64,000 nt of DNA from Polyangium spumosum (lineage in GTDB: Bacteria; Myxococcota_A; Polyangia; Polyangiales; Polyangiaceae): contig NZ_WJIE01000003.1 in assembly GCF_009649845.1 (NCBI RefSeq), forward strand, positions 806,001 to 870,000, in the 5' to 3' direction. The position numbers and the translations under genes were made by a program. Under the pieces are notes generated by a model. It ran no database searches and was not told where the DNA came from. It saw only the letters and a list, made by a program, of their open reading frames with translations. Of the stretch, positions 41,531 through 50,168 are shown one piece after another (within the stretch, counting starts at the first letter, position 1; each line of letters begins with the position of its first letter).

Positions 41531-41755
41531 GTGGACTCCCTGTTCGACCAAGTAGTCCAGCGCAGCGGCCTTTCGCCGGTCTTCGCGAAGGGCACGATCC
41601 AGCGCGCCTTCGCGCGGATCGGGGTCGACGCAAACAAGATGAAGCGGGACGATCTCGAACGCGCGCTGCCGACGCTCCAGGCCGCGCTGGGCGTCTTCCT
41701 GCCGCCGCACGAGCTCAAGGAACGCATCACGGACATCGGCAGGCTCTGCCGCTGA
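41531..41755 (+). CDS. Small protein of unknown function
   Basis: 74 aa from a GTG start. The sequence is helical (FAKGTIQRAFARIGVDANKM, ERALPTLQAALGVF) and has the look of a small conserved domain rather than chance coding, with no Cys or charge clusters. A TATGAT box lies at 41477-41482, but without a good -35 box. It starts the molybdenum-cofactor/NADH-module run, 22 nt before the NuoEF-type gene. I do not recognise it. The rest of the 265-nt gap before it (41266-41530) shows nothing else. Confidence 0.55.
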   Translation: MDSLFDQVVQRSGLSPVFAKGTIQRAFARIGVDANKMKRDDLERALPTLQAALGVFLPPHELKERITDIGRLCR

Positions 41756-41777
41756 TCGCGGAGCAAGGGGGGCGCAC

Positions 41778-43406
41778 GTGGGCGCCATCATCGACGCGCT
41801 GACCGAACTGCAGCACGAGCACGGCTGGCTCGAGGACACGCGCCTCGTCGAGCTCGCGCAGAAGCTCGGCGTGCCGCTCTACCGGATCGAAGGCCTCGTC
41901 TCGTTTTACCCGCACTTCCGCCGCGAGCCGCCGCCACGCGTGGAGGTCGCGCTCTGCCGCGACATGACCTGCAGGCTCGCCGGCGGCCGCGATTTCCTGA
42001 CCCGCGCGCGGCGAGCGCTCGCGACCGATCCGTCCGTGGCCGTGCGCGACGCGAGTTGCCTCGGCCGCTGCGATCACGCACCGGCGGCCACGATCAACGA
42101 GAGGCCGGTCCACGCGGGGGACCTCGTCGCCCTCGCCGAGCTCGTTCGCCGGCCCGAGGAAGCAGGGCCCGACGAGACGACCACGACGGCGCGACGCTGG
42201 GCGAGTGATCCGTACGAGGACCAGGCATCCAGGTACGGCGTGCTCGTGTCGCTGCGCGGGGAGGCGCTCGCGGCCGATCGGATCGTGGCGACGCTCGAGG
42301 CGAGCGGGCTGCGTGGCATGGGCGGCGCGGGTTTCCCGACGGGGCTCAAGTGGAAGTTCGTCCGCAAGGAGGCGGCGCGCCCGAAGTACGTCGTGTGCAA
42401 CGCGGACGAGAGCGAGCCGGGGACGTTCAAGGACCGCGTGATCCTCGACGAGCTCCCGCACCTCGTCCTCGAAGGTATGGCCATCGCCGCGCTCGTGGTC
42501 GGGGCCTCCGAGGGGATCGTGTTCATCCGCCACGAGTACGGGCCCGAGAAGGAGAAGCTCGCGCGAGCCATCGAGGAGGCTCGCGAGAGCGGCGCGCTCG
42601 GCCCCGACGCCCTCGGCCCAGAAAAGCCCTTCGACGTGCGGATCGTCGTCTCGCCGGGCGGGTACATCCTCGGCGAGGAGACGGCGCTGCTCGAGTGCCT
42701 CGAAGACAACCGCGGCGAGCCGAGGAACAAGCCGCCGTTCCCCGGTCAGAAGGGCCTCTTCGGTTGCCCCACGCTGATGAACAACGTCGAGACGTTCTCG
42801 TACGTGCCGCTCATCGTGAAGGAGGGCGCGGAGGCGTGGAAGGCGCGCGGCGTGCGCGGCTCGGGCGGGCTCAAGTTCATCGCGCTGTCGGGCGACGTCG
42901 CGGCGCCGGGCGTCTATCAAGTGCCCATGGGCACGACGATCGGCGAGCTCATCGAGCGGGCCGGCGGCACGCGCGACGGGAGGCCGATCCTCGCGATCGC
43001 GCCCGGCGGGGCGTCGTCGAATTTCTTGCGCGCGGACGCCGTCGACGCGCCGCTCGACTTCGACGCGCTGCAGAAGCGCGGATCGATGCTCGGCTCGGGC
43101 GCGGTGCTCGTGGTGTGCGAAGGCGCGGACATCGTCGACCTCGTGACGAACGTGGTGGCCTTCTTCCGCAACGAGTCGTGCGGCAAGTGCGTGCCGTGCC
43201 GCGTGGGCACGGAGAAGGCCGTCGCGATCCTCGAAGAGGCCGTCCTCGGCCGCGGGAAGAAGCGGCACCTCGCCGTGCTCGGAGAGCTCGCCGAGACCCT
43301 CGCCGAGACCTCGATCTGCGGCCTCGGCCAGGTCGCCGTCGCGCCCTTCCTCTCCGTCCTGCGCGCGTTCGAGGACGACGTGCGCGCCCGCTTCCCGGAG
43401 GACTGA
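41778..43406 (+). CDS. NuoE-NuoF fusion (NADH-oxidising module)
   Basis: 542 aa from a GTG start. Residues 1-125 are a NuoE-like [2Fe-2S] thioredoxin fold with ligands C60, C65, C94 and C98. The NuoF-like part has the FMN site GLRGMGGAGFPTGLKW (177-192), NADH-binding VCNADESEPGTFKDR, and the [4Fe-4S] ligands in SCGKCVPC and ICGLG. Such fusions serve as the diaphorase subunit of NAD-dependent formate dehydrogenases or hydrogenases and of some complex I modules. Placement before two moeA genes and mobA favours a molybdenum- or tungsten-dependent partner, but no catalytic subunit is in the window. Confidence 0.9.
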   Translation: MGAIIDALTELQHEHGWLEDTRLVELAQKLGVPLYRIEGLVSFYPHFRREPPPRVEVALCRDMTCRLAGGRDFLTRARRALATDPSVAVRDASCLGRCDHAPAATINERPVHAGDLVALAELVRRPEEAGPDETTTTARRWASDPYEDQASRYGVLVSLRGEALAADRIVATLEASGLRGMGGAGFPTGLKWKFVRKEAARPKYVVCNADESEPGTFKDRVILDELPHLVLEGMAIAALVVGASEGIVFIRHEYGPEKEKLARAIEEARESGALGPDALGPEKPFDVRIVVSPGGYILGEETALLECLEDNRGEPRNKPPFPGQKGLFGCPTLMNNVETFSYVPLIVKEGAEAWKARGVRGSGGLKFIALSGDVAAPGVYQVPMGTTIGELIERAGGTRDGRPILAIAPGGASSNFLRADAVDAPLDFDALQKRGSMLGSGAVLVVCEGADIVDLVTNVVAFFRNESCGKCVPCRVGTEKAVAILEEAVLGRGKKRHLAVLGELAETLAETSICGLGQVAVAPFLSVLRAFEDDVRARFPED

Positions 43407-43412
43407 GCGAGC

Positions 43413-44666
43413 ATGAGCGGCAGAGACGTGCGCATGCGCGGCTTCCAGAGGCGCGCGAGCGTCGACGAGGCGCTCTCCACGCTCGCGTCCCGCTCGATCG
43501 CGCTCGACGCCGAGCGCGTGCCCGTGACGGAGGCGAGCGGGCGCGTGCTCGCCGAGGACGTATGCGCCGCCGTGAGCGTGCCGCACTTCCGACGCGCCGC
43601 GATGGATGGATGGGCCGTCGTCGGTGAGTCGACGTTCGGCGCGAGCACGTACGCGCCCGCCTCGCTCGTGCTCATCGGCGAGGCGAGGCCGGGCAGGCCG
43701 TTCGCAGGCGCGCTTCGTCATGGTGAGGCCGTGCGGATCACGACGGGCGCGCCCGTACCCGAGGGCGCGGACGCGGTCCTCATGGCGGAGCGCGCCGAGG
43801 AGATCACGCGCGGGGACCGGACGATCGTCTCGGTCGTGGAGCCGGTCTCGCCCGGCAAACACGTCGGCGCGGTGGGCGAGGACGTGCCCGCGGGATCGAT
43901 CGTGGCGCGGCGCGGGCGCAAGCTCCGGCCGCAGGACGTGGGGCTCCTGGCGAGCGTCGGCGCGGCCCTCGTGCCCGTCGTGGCGAGGCCACGCGTGCGG
44001 GTCGTGATCACGGGCGACGAGCTGCTCGCGCCGGGCCAGATGCCCGAGGGATCATGCATCGTGGACTCGAACAGCGTGGTGCTCGCGGCGCTCGTCGCGC
44101 GGGACGGCGGCGCGCTCTCGCCGACGGTACGCGCGGCGGATCGGTACGAGCTCGTGCGCGAGGCGATCGCAGCGGGTGACGAGGACGTCGTGCTCGTCTC
44201 GGGTGGCTCGTCCGTGGGGCCGGAGGATCACGCGCCGCTCGCGCTCGCCGAGATCGGCGAGCTCACCGTGCACGGCGTGGCCATGCGCCCTTCGAGCCCG
44301 GCCGGCTTCGGCTTCATCGCCGGCAAAACTCGCGAGCGCACCGTCTTCCTCCTGCCGGGCAACCCGGTCTCGTGCTTGTGTGCGTACGAGTTCTTTGCAG
44401 GTCCAACGATCCGCGCGCTCGGAGGCCTGCCCCGGGCGTGGCCACACAGGCGCGCGCGCGGCCGCCTCGCCGCGAAGATCGTCTCGGAGCTCGGCCGCGT
44501 GGATTACGTCCGCGTGGCGTACGACGGCGCGCGGGTCACGCCGATCATGACGAGCGGCGCGTCCATCCTCTCCTCGACGACCCGCGCGGACGGCGTCGTG
44601 CTCGTCTCGGCCGGCAGCGAGGGCCACGCCGAGGACGAGGAGGTCGAGGTCTTCCTGTACGATTGA
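43413..44666 (+). CDS. moeA: Molybdopterin molybdotransferase MoeA
   Basis: 417 aa. MoeA inserts molybdate into adenylylated molybdopterin. Conserved parts: VPHFRRAAMDGWAVVGEST, VRITTGAPVPEGADAVLMAE, ARPRVRVVITGDELLAPGQ, VLVSGGSSVGPEDH and FLLPGNPVSCLCAYEFF. Length is normal. It starts 6 nt after the NuoEF-type gene. A second MoeA with an extra domain follows immediately, so this organism makes two MoeA-type proteins from one message. Confidence 0.93.
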   Translation: MSGRDVRMRGFQRRASVDEALSTLASRSIALDAERVPVTEASGRVLAEDVCAAVSVPHFRRAAMDGWAVVGESTFGASTYAPASLVLIGEARPGRPFAGALRHGEAVRITTGAPVPEGADAVLMAERAEEITRGDRTIVSVVEPVSPGKHVGAVGEDVPAGSIVARRGRKLRPQDVGLLASVGAALVPVVARPRVRVVITGDELLAPGQMPEGSCIVDSNSVVLAALVARDGGALSPTVRAADRYELVREAIAAGDEDVVLVSGGSSVGPEDHAPLALAEIGELTVHGVAMRPSSPAGFGFIAGKTRERTVFLLPGNPVSCLCAYEFFAGPTIRALGGLPRAWPHRRARGRLAAKIVSELGRVDYVRVAYDGARVTPIMTSGASILSSTTRADGVVLVSAGSEGHAEDEEVEVFLYD

Positions 44667-44680
44667 CCTCGGGGGGCGTC

Positions 44681-46600
44681 GTGAAGCAAGCGCAGTTCCT
44701 CAACGTCGTGGACCGAGCCGAGGCCGAGCGTCGCTTCCGTGCGGCGATCGGCGAGCTCGGACCCGTGGGCGCCGAGGTCGTCCCGCTCGACGCGGCGCTC
44801 GGGCGCCTGCTCGCCGAGGACGTCGCGAGCCCCGTCGACGTGCCCGGCTTCGATCGCTCGAACGTCGACGGCTACGCGGTGCGCGCGGCCGACACCTTCG
44901 GCGCGACCGAACACGAGCCCCGCCGGCTGCGGCGCTTGCCCGACGTGGTCGCGATGGGCCGCATCCCCGAGGCGACCGTCGAGCCCAACACGGCCCTCGC
45001 GATCCCCACGGGCGGCGCCGTGCCCCGCGGCGCCGACGCGATCGTCATGGTCGAGCACACGCAGCTCGACGGCGACGACGTGCTCATCACGAAGGCCGCG
45101 ATCCCCGGCCGATCGATCACCTACGCCGGCACCGACGTCGCGCAGGGCGAGGTCGTGCTCCGCGCGAAGGAGCGTCTCACCTCGCGCGAGACGGGCGTGC
45201 TCGCGGCGATCGGTCTTGATCACGTTGCGGTCCTCGCGCGGCCTCGCGTGGCGATCCTCTCGACCGGCGACGAGATCGTCCCGCCCGGCCAGCCTCTGCC
45301 GCCGGGCGCCGTCTACGATTCGAACGCCCGCATCCTCGCCGACGCCGTCCGCGAGGCCGGCGGTGAGCCCTTCCTCGCGGGCATCGTGCCCGACGACGAG
45401 GCCGCCGTACGCGGCGCGCTCGTCCGCGCCCTCGCCGAGGCCCACGTCGTGCTGCTCTCGGGCGGCACCTCGAAGGGGCCGGGCGACCTCAACACGCGTG
45501 TCCTCGCCGAGGCCCTCGAGCCGCCCGGCATCGTCGTGCACGGCGTCGCCCTCAAGCCGGGCAAACCTCTCTGCCTCGCCTCGAGCGCGGGCAAACCCGT
45601 CGTCGTCCTGCCCGGCTTCCCGACCTCGGCGATCTTCACCTTCCACGAGTTCGTCGCGCCCGTCGTCCGCGCGCTCGCGGGCCGCTCCGAGCGCGCGGAC
45701 GACACGCTCGCGGCGCGCCTGCCCTTCCGCGTCACGAGCGAGCACGGCCGCACCGAGTACGTGCTCGTGCGCCTCGTCTCGGACGAACACGGCGCGCTCG
45801 TCGCGTATCCCATCGGCAAGGGCTCGGGCTCCGTGACCACCTTCTCCCAGGCCGACGGCTTCTTCATCATCGACGAGCGCGTCGAGATGCTCGACGCCGG
45901 CGACGTCGTCGCCATCCACCCCGTCGCCGGCTCTCGCCCGCGGCAGGTCGACCTCGTCGTCATCGGCAGCCATTGCGTCGGCCTCGACGTCTTGCTCGGC
46001 CGCCTCGCCGCTTCGGGCACCACGAGCAAGCTCATCGCCGTCGGCAGCGAGGCCGGACTCGCCGCCGTTCGTCGCGGCGAGTGCGACGTCGCGGGCGTCC
46101 ACCTCTACGACCCCGAGACCGGCACCTACAACACGCCTTTCCTCGGCCCGGGGCTCGAGCTCGTCCGCGGCTACGGCCGCATGCAGGGCGTCGTCTTCCG
46201 CCCCGGCGACGCGCGCTTCGAGGGCAAACGCGCCGAGGACGCCGTCCGCGAGGCCGCGCGCGCGCCCGGCGTCGTGATGATCAACCGGAACCGCGGCAGC
46301 GGCACCCGCGCGCTCTACGATCGCCTCCTCGAAGGCGCGCGCCCCGCCGGCCACTCCGTCGAGGCCTCCTCCCACCGCGCCGTCGCCGCCGCCGTCGCCC
46401 AGGGCCGCGCCGATTTCGGCGTCGCGATCGACATCGTCGCCCGCGACCGCGGCCTCGGCTTCCTCCCGATCGGCGAGGAGCGCTTCGACTTCGTGGTGCC
46501 CTCCGCGCGCCTCGCGAGGACCGCCGTACGCGCGTTCCTGGCGGAGCTCGCGAGTGAACCTGCGCGGAACACCCTGCGCGCCCGAGGGCTGCTCGCTTGA
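44681..46600 (+). CDS. MoeA-PBP fusion: molybdotransferase with periplasmic-binding-protein-like domain
   Basis: 639 aa from a GTG with a GGGGGG site about 6 nt upstream. Residues 1 to about 405 are a complete MoeA (VPGFDRSNVDGYAVRAADTF, IPTGGAVPRGADAIVMVEHT, AILSTGDEIVPPGQPLPPGA, VLPGFPTSAIFTFHEFV). The C-terminal 200 residues (LVVIGSHCVGLDVLLGRLA, GVVMINRNRGSGTRALYDRL, GRADFGVAIDIVARDRGLGF) match the PBP-like domain found behind many MoeA proteins, probably a molybdate- or tungstate-sensing fold. It starts 14 nt after the first moeA and overlaps mobA by 4 bp (TTGA). Confidence 0.92.
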   Translation: MKQAQFLNVVDRAEAERRFRAAIGELGPVGAEVVPLDAALGRLLAEDVASPVDVPGFDRSNVDGYAVRAADTFGATEHEPRRLRRLPDVVAMGRIPEATVEPNTALAIPTGGAVPRGADAIVMVEHTQLDGDDVLITKAAIPGRSITYAGTDVAQGEVVLRAKERLTSRETGVLAAIGLDHVAVLARPRVAILSTGDEIVPPGQPLPPGAVYDSNARILADAVREAGGEPFLAGIVPDDEAAVRGALVRALAEAHVVLLSGGTSKGPGDLNTRVLAEALEPPGIVVHGVALKPGKPLCLASSAGKPVVVLPGFPTSAIFTFHEFVAPVVRALAGRSERADDTLAARLPFRVTSEHGRTEYVLVRLVSDEHGALVAYPIGKGSGSVTTFSQADGFFIIDERVEMLDAGDVVAIHPVAGSRPRQVDLVVIGSHCVGLDVLLGRLAASGTTSKLIAVGSEAGLAAVRRGECDVAGVHLYDPETGTYNTPFLGPGLELVRGYGRMQGVVFRPGDARFEGKRAEDAVREAARAPGVVMINRNRGSGTRALYDRLLEGARPAGHSVEASSHRAVAAAVAQGRADFGVAIDIVARDRGLGFLPIGEERFDFVVPSARLARTAVRAFLAELASEPARNTLRARGLLA

Positions 46601-47256
46601 ACGAAGCACGTATCCCCGGCCTCGGCGCCGTCGTCCTCGCGGGCGGCAGGAGCAGCCGCATGGGCCGCCCCAAGGCCTGGCTGCCCTTCGGCGACGAGCA
46701 CCTCCTCCAGCGCGTCGTGCGTCGCCTCGCCACGGTCGCCTCGCCCCTCGTCGTCGTCCGCGCCCCCGGGCAGGACCTCCCGCCGCTGCCGCCCGACGTC
46801 ATCCTCGCCGACGACCCCGTCGAGGGCCGCGGCCCGCTCCAGGGCATCGCGGTTGGCCTCGCGTCCCTCACCGGCGCGGCCGACGCCGCGTTCGTCTCCT
46901 CCACCGACGCGCCGTTCGTGGATCCCGCGCTCGTGCGTTTCCTCTGGGAACTACGCGGCGCGTCGCACGACGTCGTCGTCCCGCGCGCCGGCGGCCATTA
47001 CCACCCGCTCGCGGCCGTGTACGGCACCTCGGTGAAATCCGAGATCGACCACCTCCTCGCAGAGGACCGCCTCCGCCCGTTTTTCCTCTTCGAACGCGTG
47101 CGCACGCTCGTCGTCCCGGAAGATCGGCTCCACGAAGCGCCCGGGCTCGCCCTCTCCGGCGACGAGATCCTCGCCTTGCGAAACCTCAACACGCAGGACG
47201 ACTGGCGCGCCGCGCTCGACGTCGCGGGCCTGCCGAGGCCACGCGATCCGGCTTGA
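46597..47256 (+). CDS. mobA: Molybdenum cofactor guanylyltransferase MobA
   Basis: 219 aa from a TTG start that overlaps the previous stop. MobA attaches GMP to Mo-molybdopterin to make the guanine dinucleotide form used by DMSO-reductase-family enzymes such as formate dehydrogenases. The nucleotide-binding LAGGRSSRMGRPKAWLPF is present, as are DDPVEGRGPLQGIAVGL and STDAPFVDPALV. A bis-MGD need fits a missing formate-dehydrogenase-like partner for the NuoEF module. The M50 protease gene follows 32 nt later. Confidence 0.92.
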   Translation: MNEARIPGLGAVVLAGGRSSRMGRPKAWLPFGDEHLLQRVVRRLATVASPLVVVRAPGQDLPPLPPDVILADDPVEGRGPLQGIAVGLASLTGAADAAFVSSTDAPFVDPALVRFLWELRGASHDVVVPRAGGHYHPLAAVYGTSVKSEIDHLLAEDRLRPFFLFERVRTLVVPEDRLHEAPGLALSGDEILALRNLNTQDDWRAALDVAGLPRPRDPA

Positions 47257-47288
47257 GCCGAGGCCGAAGGCCGGCCACCCTACGCCCG

Positions 47289-48314
47289 ATGCAAAGGGAC
47301 CAAGCCGAGACGACCGACCTTCGCCCCGCGGCCCCCGCAGAGGCCGCCGAGGCGCCTCTGCAAGATCCCTATGCCGACGCCGCCCCGGCCGCCGCGGGGC
47401 CGCTCCGGTGGCAAAAGAACCTGCTCCTCTTCCTGCTCACCATCGTCTCGACCCTCGTCACCTTCGCCCTCGCGAACGGCCTCATCCCGGCCGGTGCGCC
47501 CTTCGCCGAGCAGATCCGCGGCGTCCTCCGCGCCTGGACCTACACCGTCCCGCTCATGGCCATCCTGCTCACGCACGAGCTCGGCCATTACTTCGCGGCG
47601 CGCCTCCACAAAGTCCCGGCCTCCTTGCCCTTCTTCATTCCGCTGCCCCTCCTGAGCCCCTTCGGCACCATGGGCGCGGTCATCGGGATGAGCGGCCGCA
47701 TCAAGAGCCGCAATGCATTGCTCGACATCGGCGCGGCCGGCCCGCTCGCCGGGCTGCTCGTCGCCATCCCCGTGATCCTCTACGGCCTGCGCACCTCGCC
47801 CGTCCTGCCCATCCCCGAGGAGGGCATCCAGGAGGGGCAATGCCTGCTATATTTCGTATTGAAGCGCCTCGCCCTCGGCGCGATCCCCGAGGGGCACGAC
47901 GTCTTCCTCAATGGCCCCGCGTTCGCCGGCTGGGTCGGGCTCTTCGTGACCATGCTGAACCTGGTCCCCGTCGGCCAGCTCGACGGCGGGCACATCGCGT
48001 ATGCCCTCTTCGGCGAGAAGCAGAATCGTTATGCCCGGATCGTCCACGTGACGATGCTCGGCATGTTCCTTTTGAACCTCGCCCGCTTCCTGCCCCCCGC
48101 GCTCCGCGCCGGCGAGGGGATCGGCGACGCCGTCGGCAATTCGATCTCGTGGCTCGTGTGGTTCGTCCTGGTCCACCTGCTCGGCCGCCTCGGCGGCAAG
48201 GACCACCCCCCGACCGAGCCCGGCGAGCTCTCGCCCGTGCGCCGCGGCGTCGCCGTCCTCTCGCTCGTCGTCTTCGTCCTGCTCTTCATGCCCACGCCGT
48301 GGGCGACCTACTGA
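47289..48314 (+). CDS. Site-2-protease-type M50 metalloprotease
   Basis: 341 aa with about seven membrane segments. The zinc motif is HELGH (residues 96-100), and LDGGH further on supplies the third ligand, so the active site is complete. Family proteases cut transmembrane segments of substrates such as anti-sigma factors. There is no PDZ domain. The loop LPFFIPLPLLSPFGTMGAVI is typical of the plant/bacterial EGY-like branch. Although close to mobA, no functional link is evident. Confidence 0.92.
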   Translation: MQRDQAETTDLRPAAPAEAAEAPLQDPYADAAPAAAGPLRWQKNLLLFLLTIVSTLVTFALANGLIPAGAPFAEQIRGVLRAWTYTVPLMAILLTHELGHYFAARLHKVPASLPFFIPLPLLSPFGTMGAVIGMSGRIKSRNALLDIGAAGPLAGLLVAIPVILYGLRTSPVLPIPEEGIQEGQCLLYFVLKRLALGAIPEGHDVFLNGPAFAGWVGLFVTMLNLVPVGQLDGGHIAYALFGEKQNRYARIVHVTMLGMFLLNLARFLPPALRAGEGIGDAVGNSISWLVWFVLVHLLGRLGGKDHPPTEPGELSPVRRGVAVLSLVVFVLLFMPTPWATY

Positions 48315-48317
48315 GCA

Positions 48318-48590
48318 TCAGCCCGCCGCGCGACGCCGGAGCCCGCCCCGCGGCCGCCCCATCCGCCGCGCCCGGGCCACGCGCGCCCCGAGCGCCTGCA
48401 CGTCCGCGGCGGCGTCGGACGCAGGCCGCTCCTCCTCCTCGTCGTCGAATTCGCCCAGCACGAACTCGACGAACGTCACGGCTTCCATGTATTCGTTTGC
48501 CGTGAACGACCAGGGATCGGCCGGGACGGGCCTCCGGTCGTGGCGCGCAATGGATGGACGGCGGCGAATGCGAGGAGCAAGAAAGCGCAT
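48318..48590 (-). CDS. Small protein of unknown function
   Basis: 90 aa. An Arg-rich N-terminus (RFLAPRIRRRPS) precedes an acidic middle (YMEAVTFVEFVLGEFDDEEE) and an Arg/Gly-rich end. The acidic centre has a real-looking helix. The ribosome site is weak and the sequence is low in complexity at both ends, so it may be a non-coding frame. Its end lies 3 nt past that of the M50 protease, which is convergent. Confidence 0.4.
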   Translation of the reverse strand: MRFLAPRIRRRPSIARHDRRPVPADPWSFTANEYMEAVTFVEFVLGEFDDEEEERPASDAAADVQALGARVARARRMGRPRGGLRRRAAG

Positions 48591-48644
48591 GGTGTTCTCT
48601 CGAAGGTAAGATGGTTACAGCTCTAAGTACGTAAGAAGAGATGC

Positions 48645-48691
48645 CCGTCCCGCTCTTTTCGCTCGCCTCCCGTCACGAAAAAGAGCAGGGC
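48645..48691 (-). terminator. Probable terminator of the gene at 48696-49520
   Basis: Read on the - strand, GCTCTTTTTCG (48686-48676) pairs with CGAAAAGAGC (48661-48652), with outer GCCC/GGGC arms and a small mismatch, then CATCTCTTCTTACG. It follows the stop of the leftward zinc-ribbon membrane gene by about 4 nt. Confidence 0.55.
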
Positions 48692-48695
48692 GTTT

Positions 48696-49520
48696 TCAAG
48701 GTTGCTTCGCTTTGACGGCCTCCGCCATCGCCTCGACGAGCGACATCGCCGGCGGGGGCACCGAAGGTATCGCCTCCTCCTCGACCTCCGCCGCGGGCGC
48801 CTTCGTCGTCGCGACGGTCGGCGCATTCCGGTTCGTCCGGGGCACGTGGCTCTGCCATTTCGGCGCAGGCATCGCCGCGGCCTTCGCCGCCGGCAGCGCC
48901 ATCACCGGCTCCGGCGGCGGCGGCGGCAAGATCGTGGAGAGCCGGAAGCTCGTGGCGATCCGGTGCGCCCGCTCGGCCGCGCCCGCCATCACCTTGCCCG
49001 CGAGCTCCGGCGCCGATAACGACGAGCGCCCCGCCCGCGCCGTCCGCTCCACGCCGACCTTGTACCCCATCACGAGCGACCCGCCGACCGCCACCGCCAA
49101 GAGGACCCGGTCGAACGTGAACGCCCGCGGCGGTCGCGACGACGAAGGCGCACGCTCGCGCGAGGCGTCGTTGCTCGTGGCCGGCGCGGCCGGAAAGAGG
49201 TCCACGCCGCGGATCGCCTCGCGGACGCTGAGCGACACCTCCCCGATCCCGGGCATCGGCGGCGGCAGGATCGACGCGCGGGACGAACGATCGGCGAGCT
49301 CGTGCAGCTCCGCGATCCTGTCCCGCGTGCTCCGCGGCCCCTCGCGCCCGGCCCCGGGCGTCCAGATACACGTCGGATCCTCGTCCGGATCCGAAATCTC
49401 CGTTTTCCCCAAGAAACGCGCGGCGAAGACCTCCGACACGCACCGCGGACAGATCGCCCCCTCCGGCACCGGGCGCTCCCCCTCCCCGGTCGACCCACAG
49501 ACGCCGCAACTCGATCTCAT
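48696..49520 (-). CDS. Single-pass membrane protein with N-terminal zinc ribbon
   Basis: 274 aa. Two CxxC pairs (CGVCGSTGEG, then CPRCVSEVF) form an N-terminal zinc ribbon. One hydrophobic segment (FDRVLLAVAVGGSLVMGYKV) divides the protein, and the rest is Ala/Pro-rich with a Glu-rich patch. It has the same plan as the zinc-ribbon protein at 6270-6893 but with one membrane pass. Function unknown. It is divergent from the gene at 49740. Confidence 0.7.
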   Translation of the reverse strand: MRSSCGVCGSTGEGERPVPEGAICPRCVSEVFAARFLGKTEISDPDEDPTCIWTPGAGREGPRSTRDRIAELHELADRSSRASILPPPMPGIGEVSLSVREAIRGVDLFPAAPATSNDASRERAPSSSRPPRAFTFDRVLLAVAVGGSLVMGYKVGVERTARAGRSSLSAPELAGKVMAGAAERAHRIATSFRLSTILPPPPPEPVMALPAAKAAAMPAPKWQSHVPRTNRNAPTVATTKAPAAEVEEEAIPSVPPPAMSLVEAMAEAVKAKQP

Positions 49521-49739
49521 TGGATCCCCCCGAATCCAAGCCGTATGATCAGCTAGTGCCTCATATTACCAACCAAGGGCGGCCGCGCTTGTCCATTCGA
49601 CGCTGTTCGCCTGGTGCGGCGAGCGGGGGATAGGCGCTTGCTCCGGGCGGAAGGGGCGTTTCGCGCGGGGCGTGAAACTCGCGCGCGGCCGGGCTCGTGT
49701 GCTAGGACGGCGTTCGCTTTCAGAAAGAGGAAACGAAGA

Positions 49740-50168
49740 ATGGGACTCTCGGATGCGCTCGCGGACAAGGACAAGAAGAGCCGGATCATCTCCGACTGCG
49801 CCACGCTGATCGACGAAGAGGTCGCGTCGAAGGGGTTCACCGCGCTGCCGCTCAAGGCGGGTTACAAGGCGATCAAGGGCATCAAGCCCGGCTTCATTCC
49901 GCACGTCATCGAGTCGCTCCTGCCCGAGATGGCCACGAAGGTCGACCCGATCTGGGACGAGGGCGTGTCCACGGGCAATCCCGTGAAATTCTTCCAGGAC
50001 AACCGCGGGCGCGTCGCCGACGCGCTACTGTCCGTGACCGACGCGAAATCGAAAAACGCGAAAAACGCGATCGTCCGTTCGACCTACGAGTCGCTGCGCG
50101 GAACGGCCAAGAAGCACGTCGAGGAGGCCATCCCGCGCCTCTCGAAGGTCATCGAAAAATACGCGTGA
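49740..50168 (+). CDS. Small cytoplasmic protein of an uncharacterised family
   Basis: 142 aa from the ATG at 49740, with GAGG about 9 nt upstream. It is predicted helical, with a typical opening (GLSDALADKDKKSRIISDCA) and core (EVASKGFTALPLKAGYKAIK, then GIKPGFIPHVIESLLPEM). I recall similar small proteins in actinobacteria and myxobacteria with no assigned function. No metal or catalytic motif was seen. Its stop abuts that of the convergent CDF transporter gene. The 219-nt gap before it shows nothing else. Confidence 0.72.
   Translation: MGLSDALADKDKKSRIISDCATLIDEEVASKGFTALPLKAGYKAIKGIKPGFIPHVIESLLPEMATKVDPIWDEGVSTGNPVKFFQDNRGRVADALLSVTDAKSKNAKNAIVRSTYESLRGTAKKHVEEAIPRLSKVIEKYA

Noticed and set aside
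41727-43862. 711-codon - strand open frame opposite the NuoE-NuoF fusion and moeA
   Set aside because: Mirror frame with Arg/Ala/Glu/His bias and no family features.
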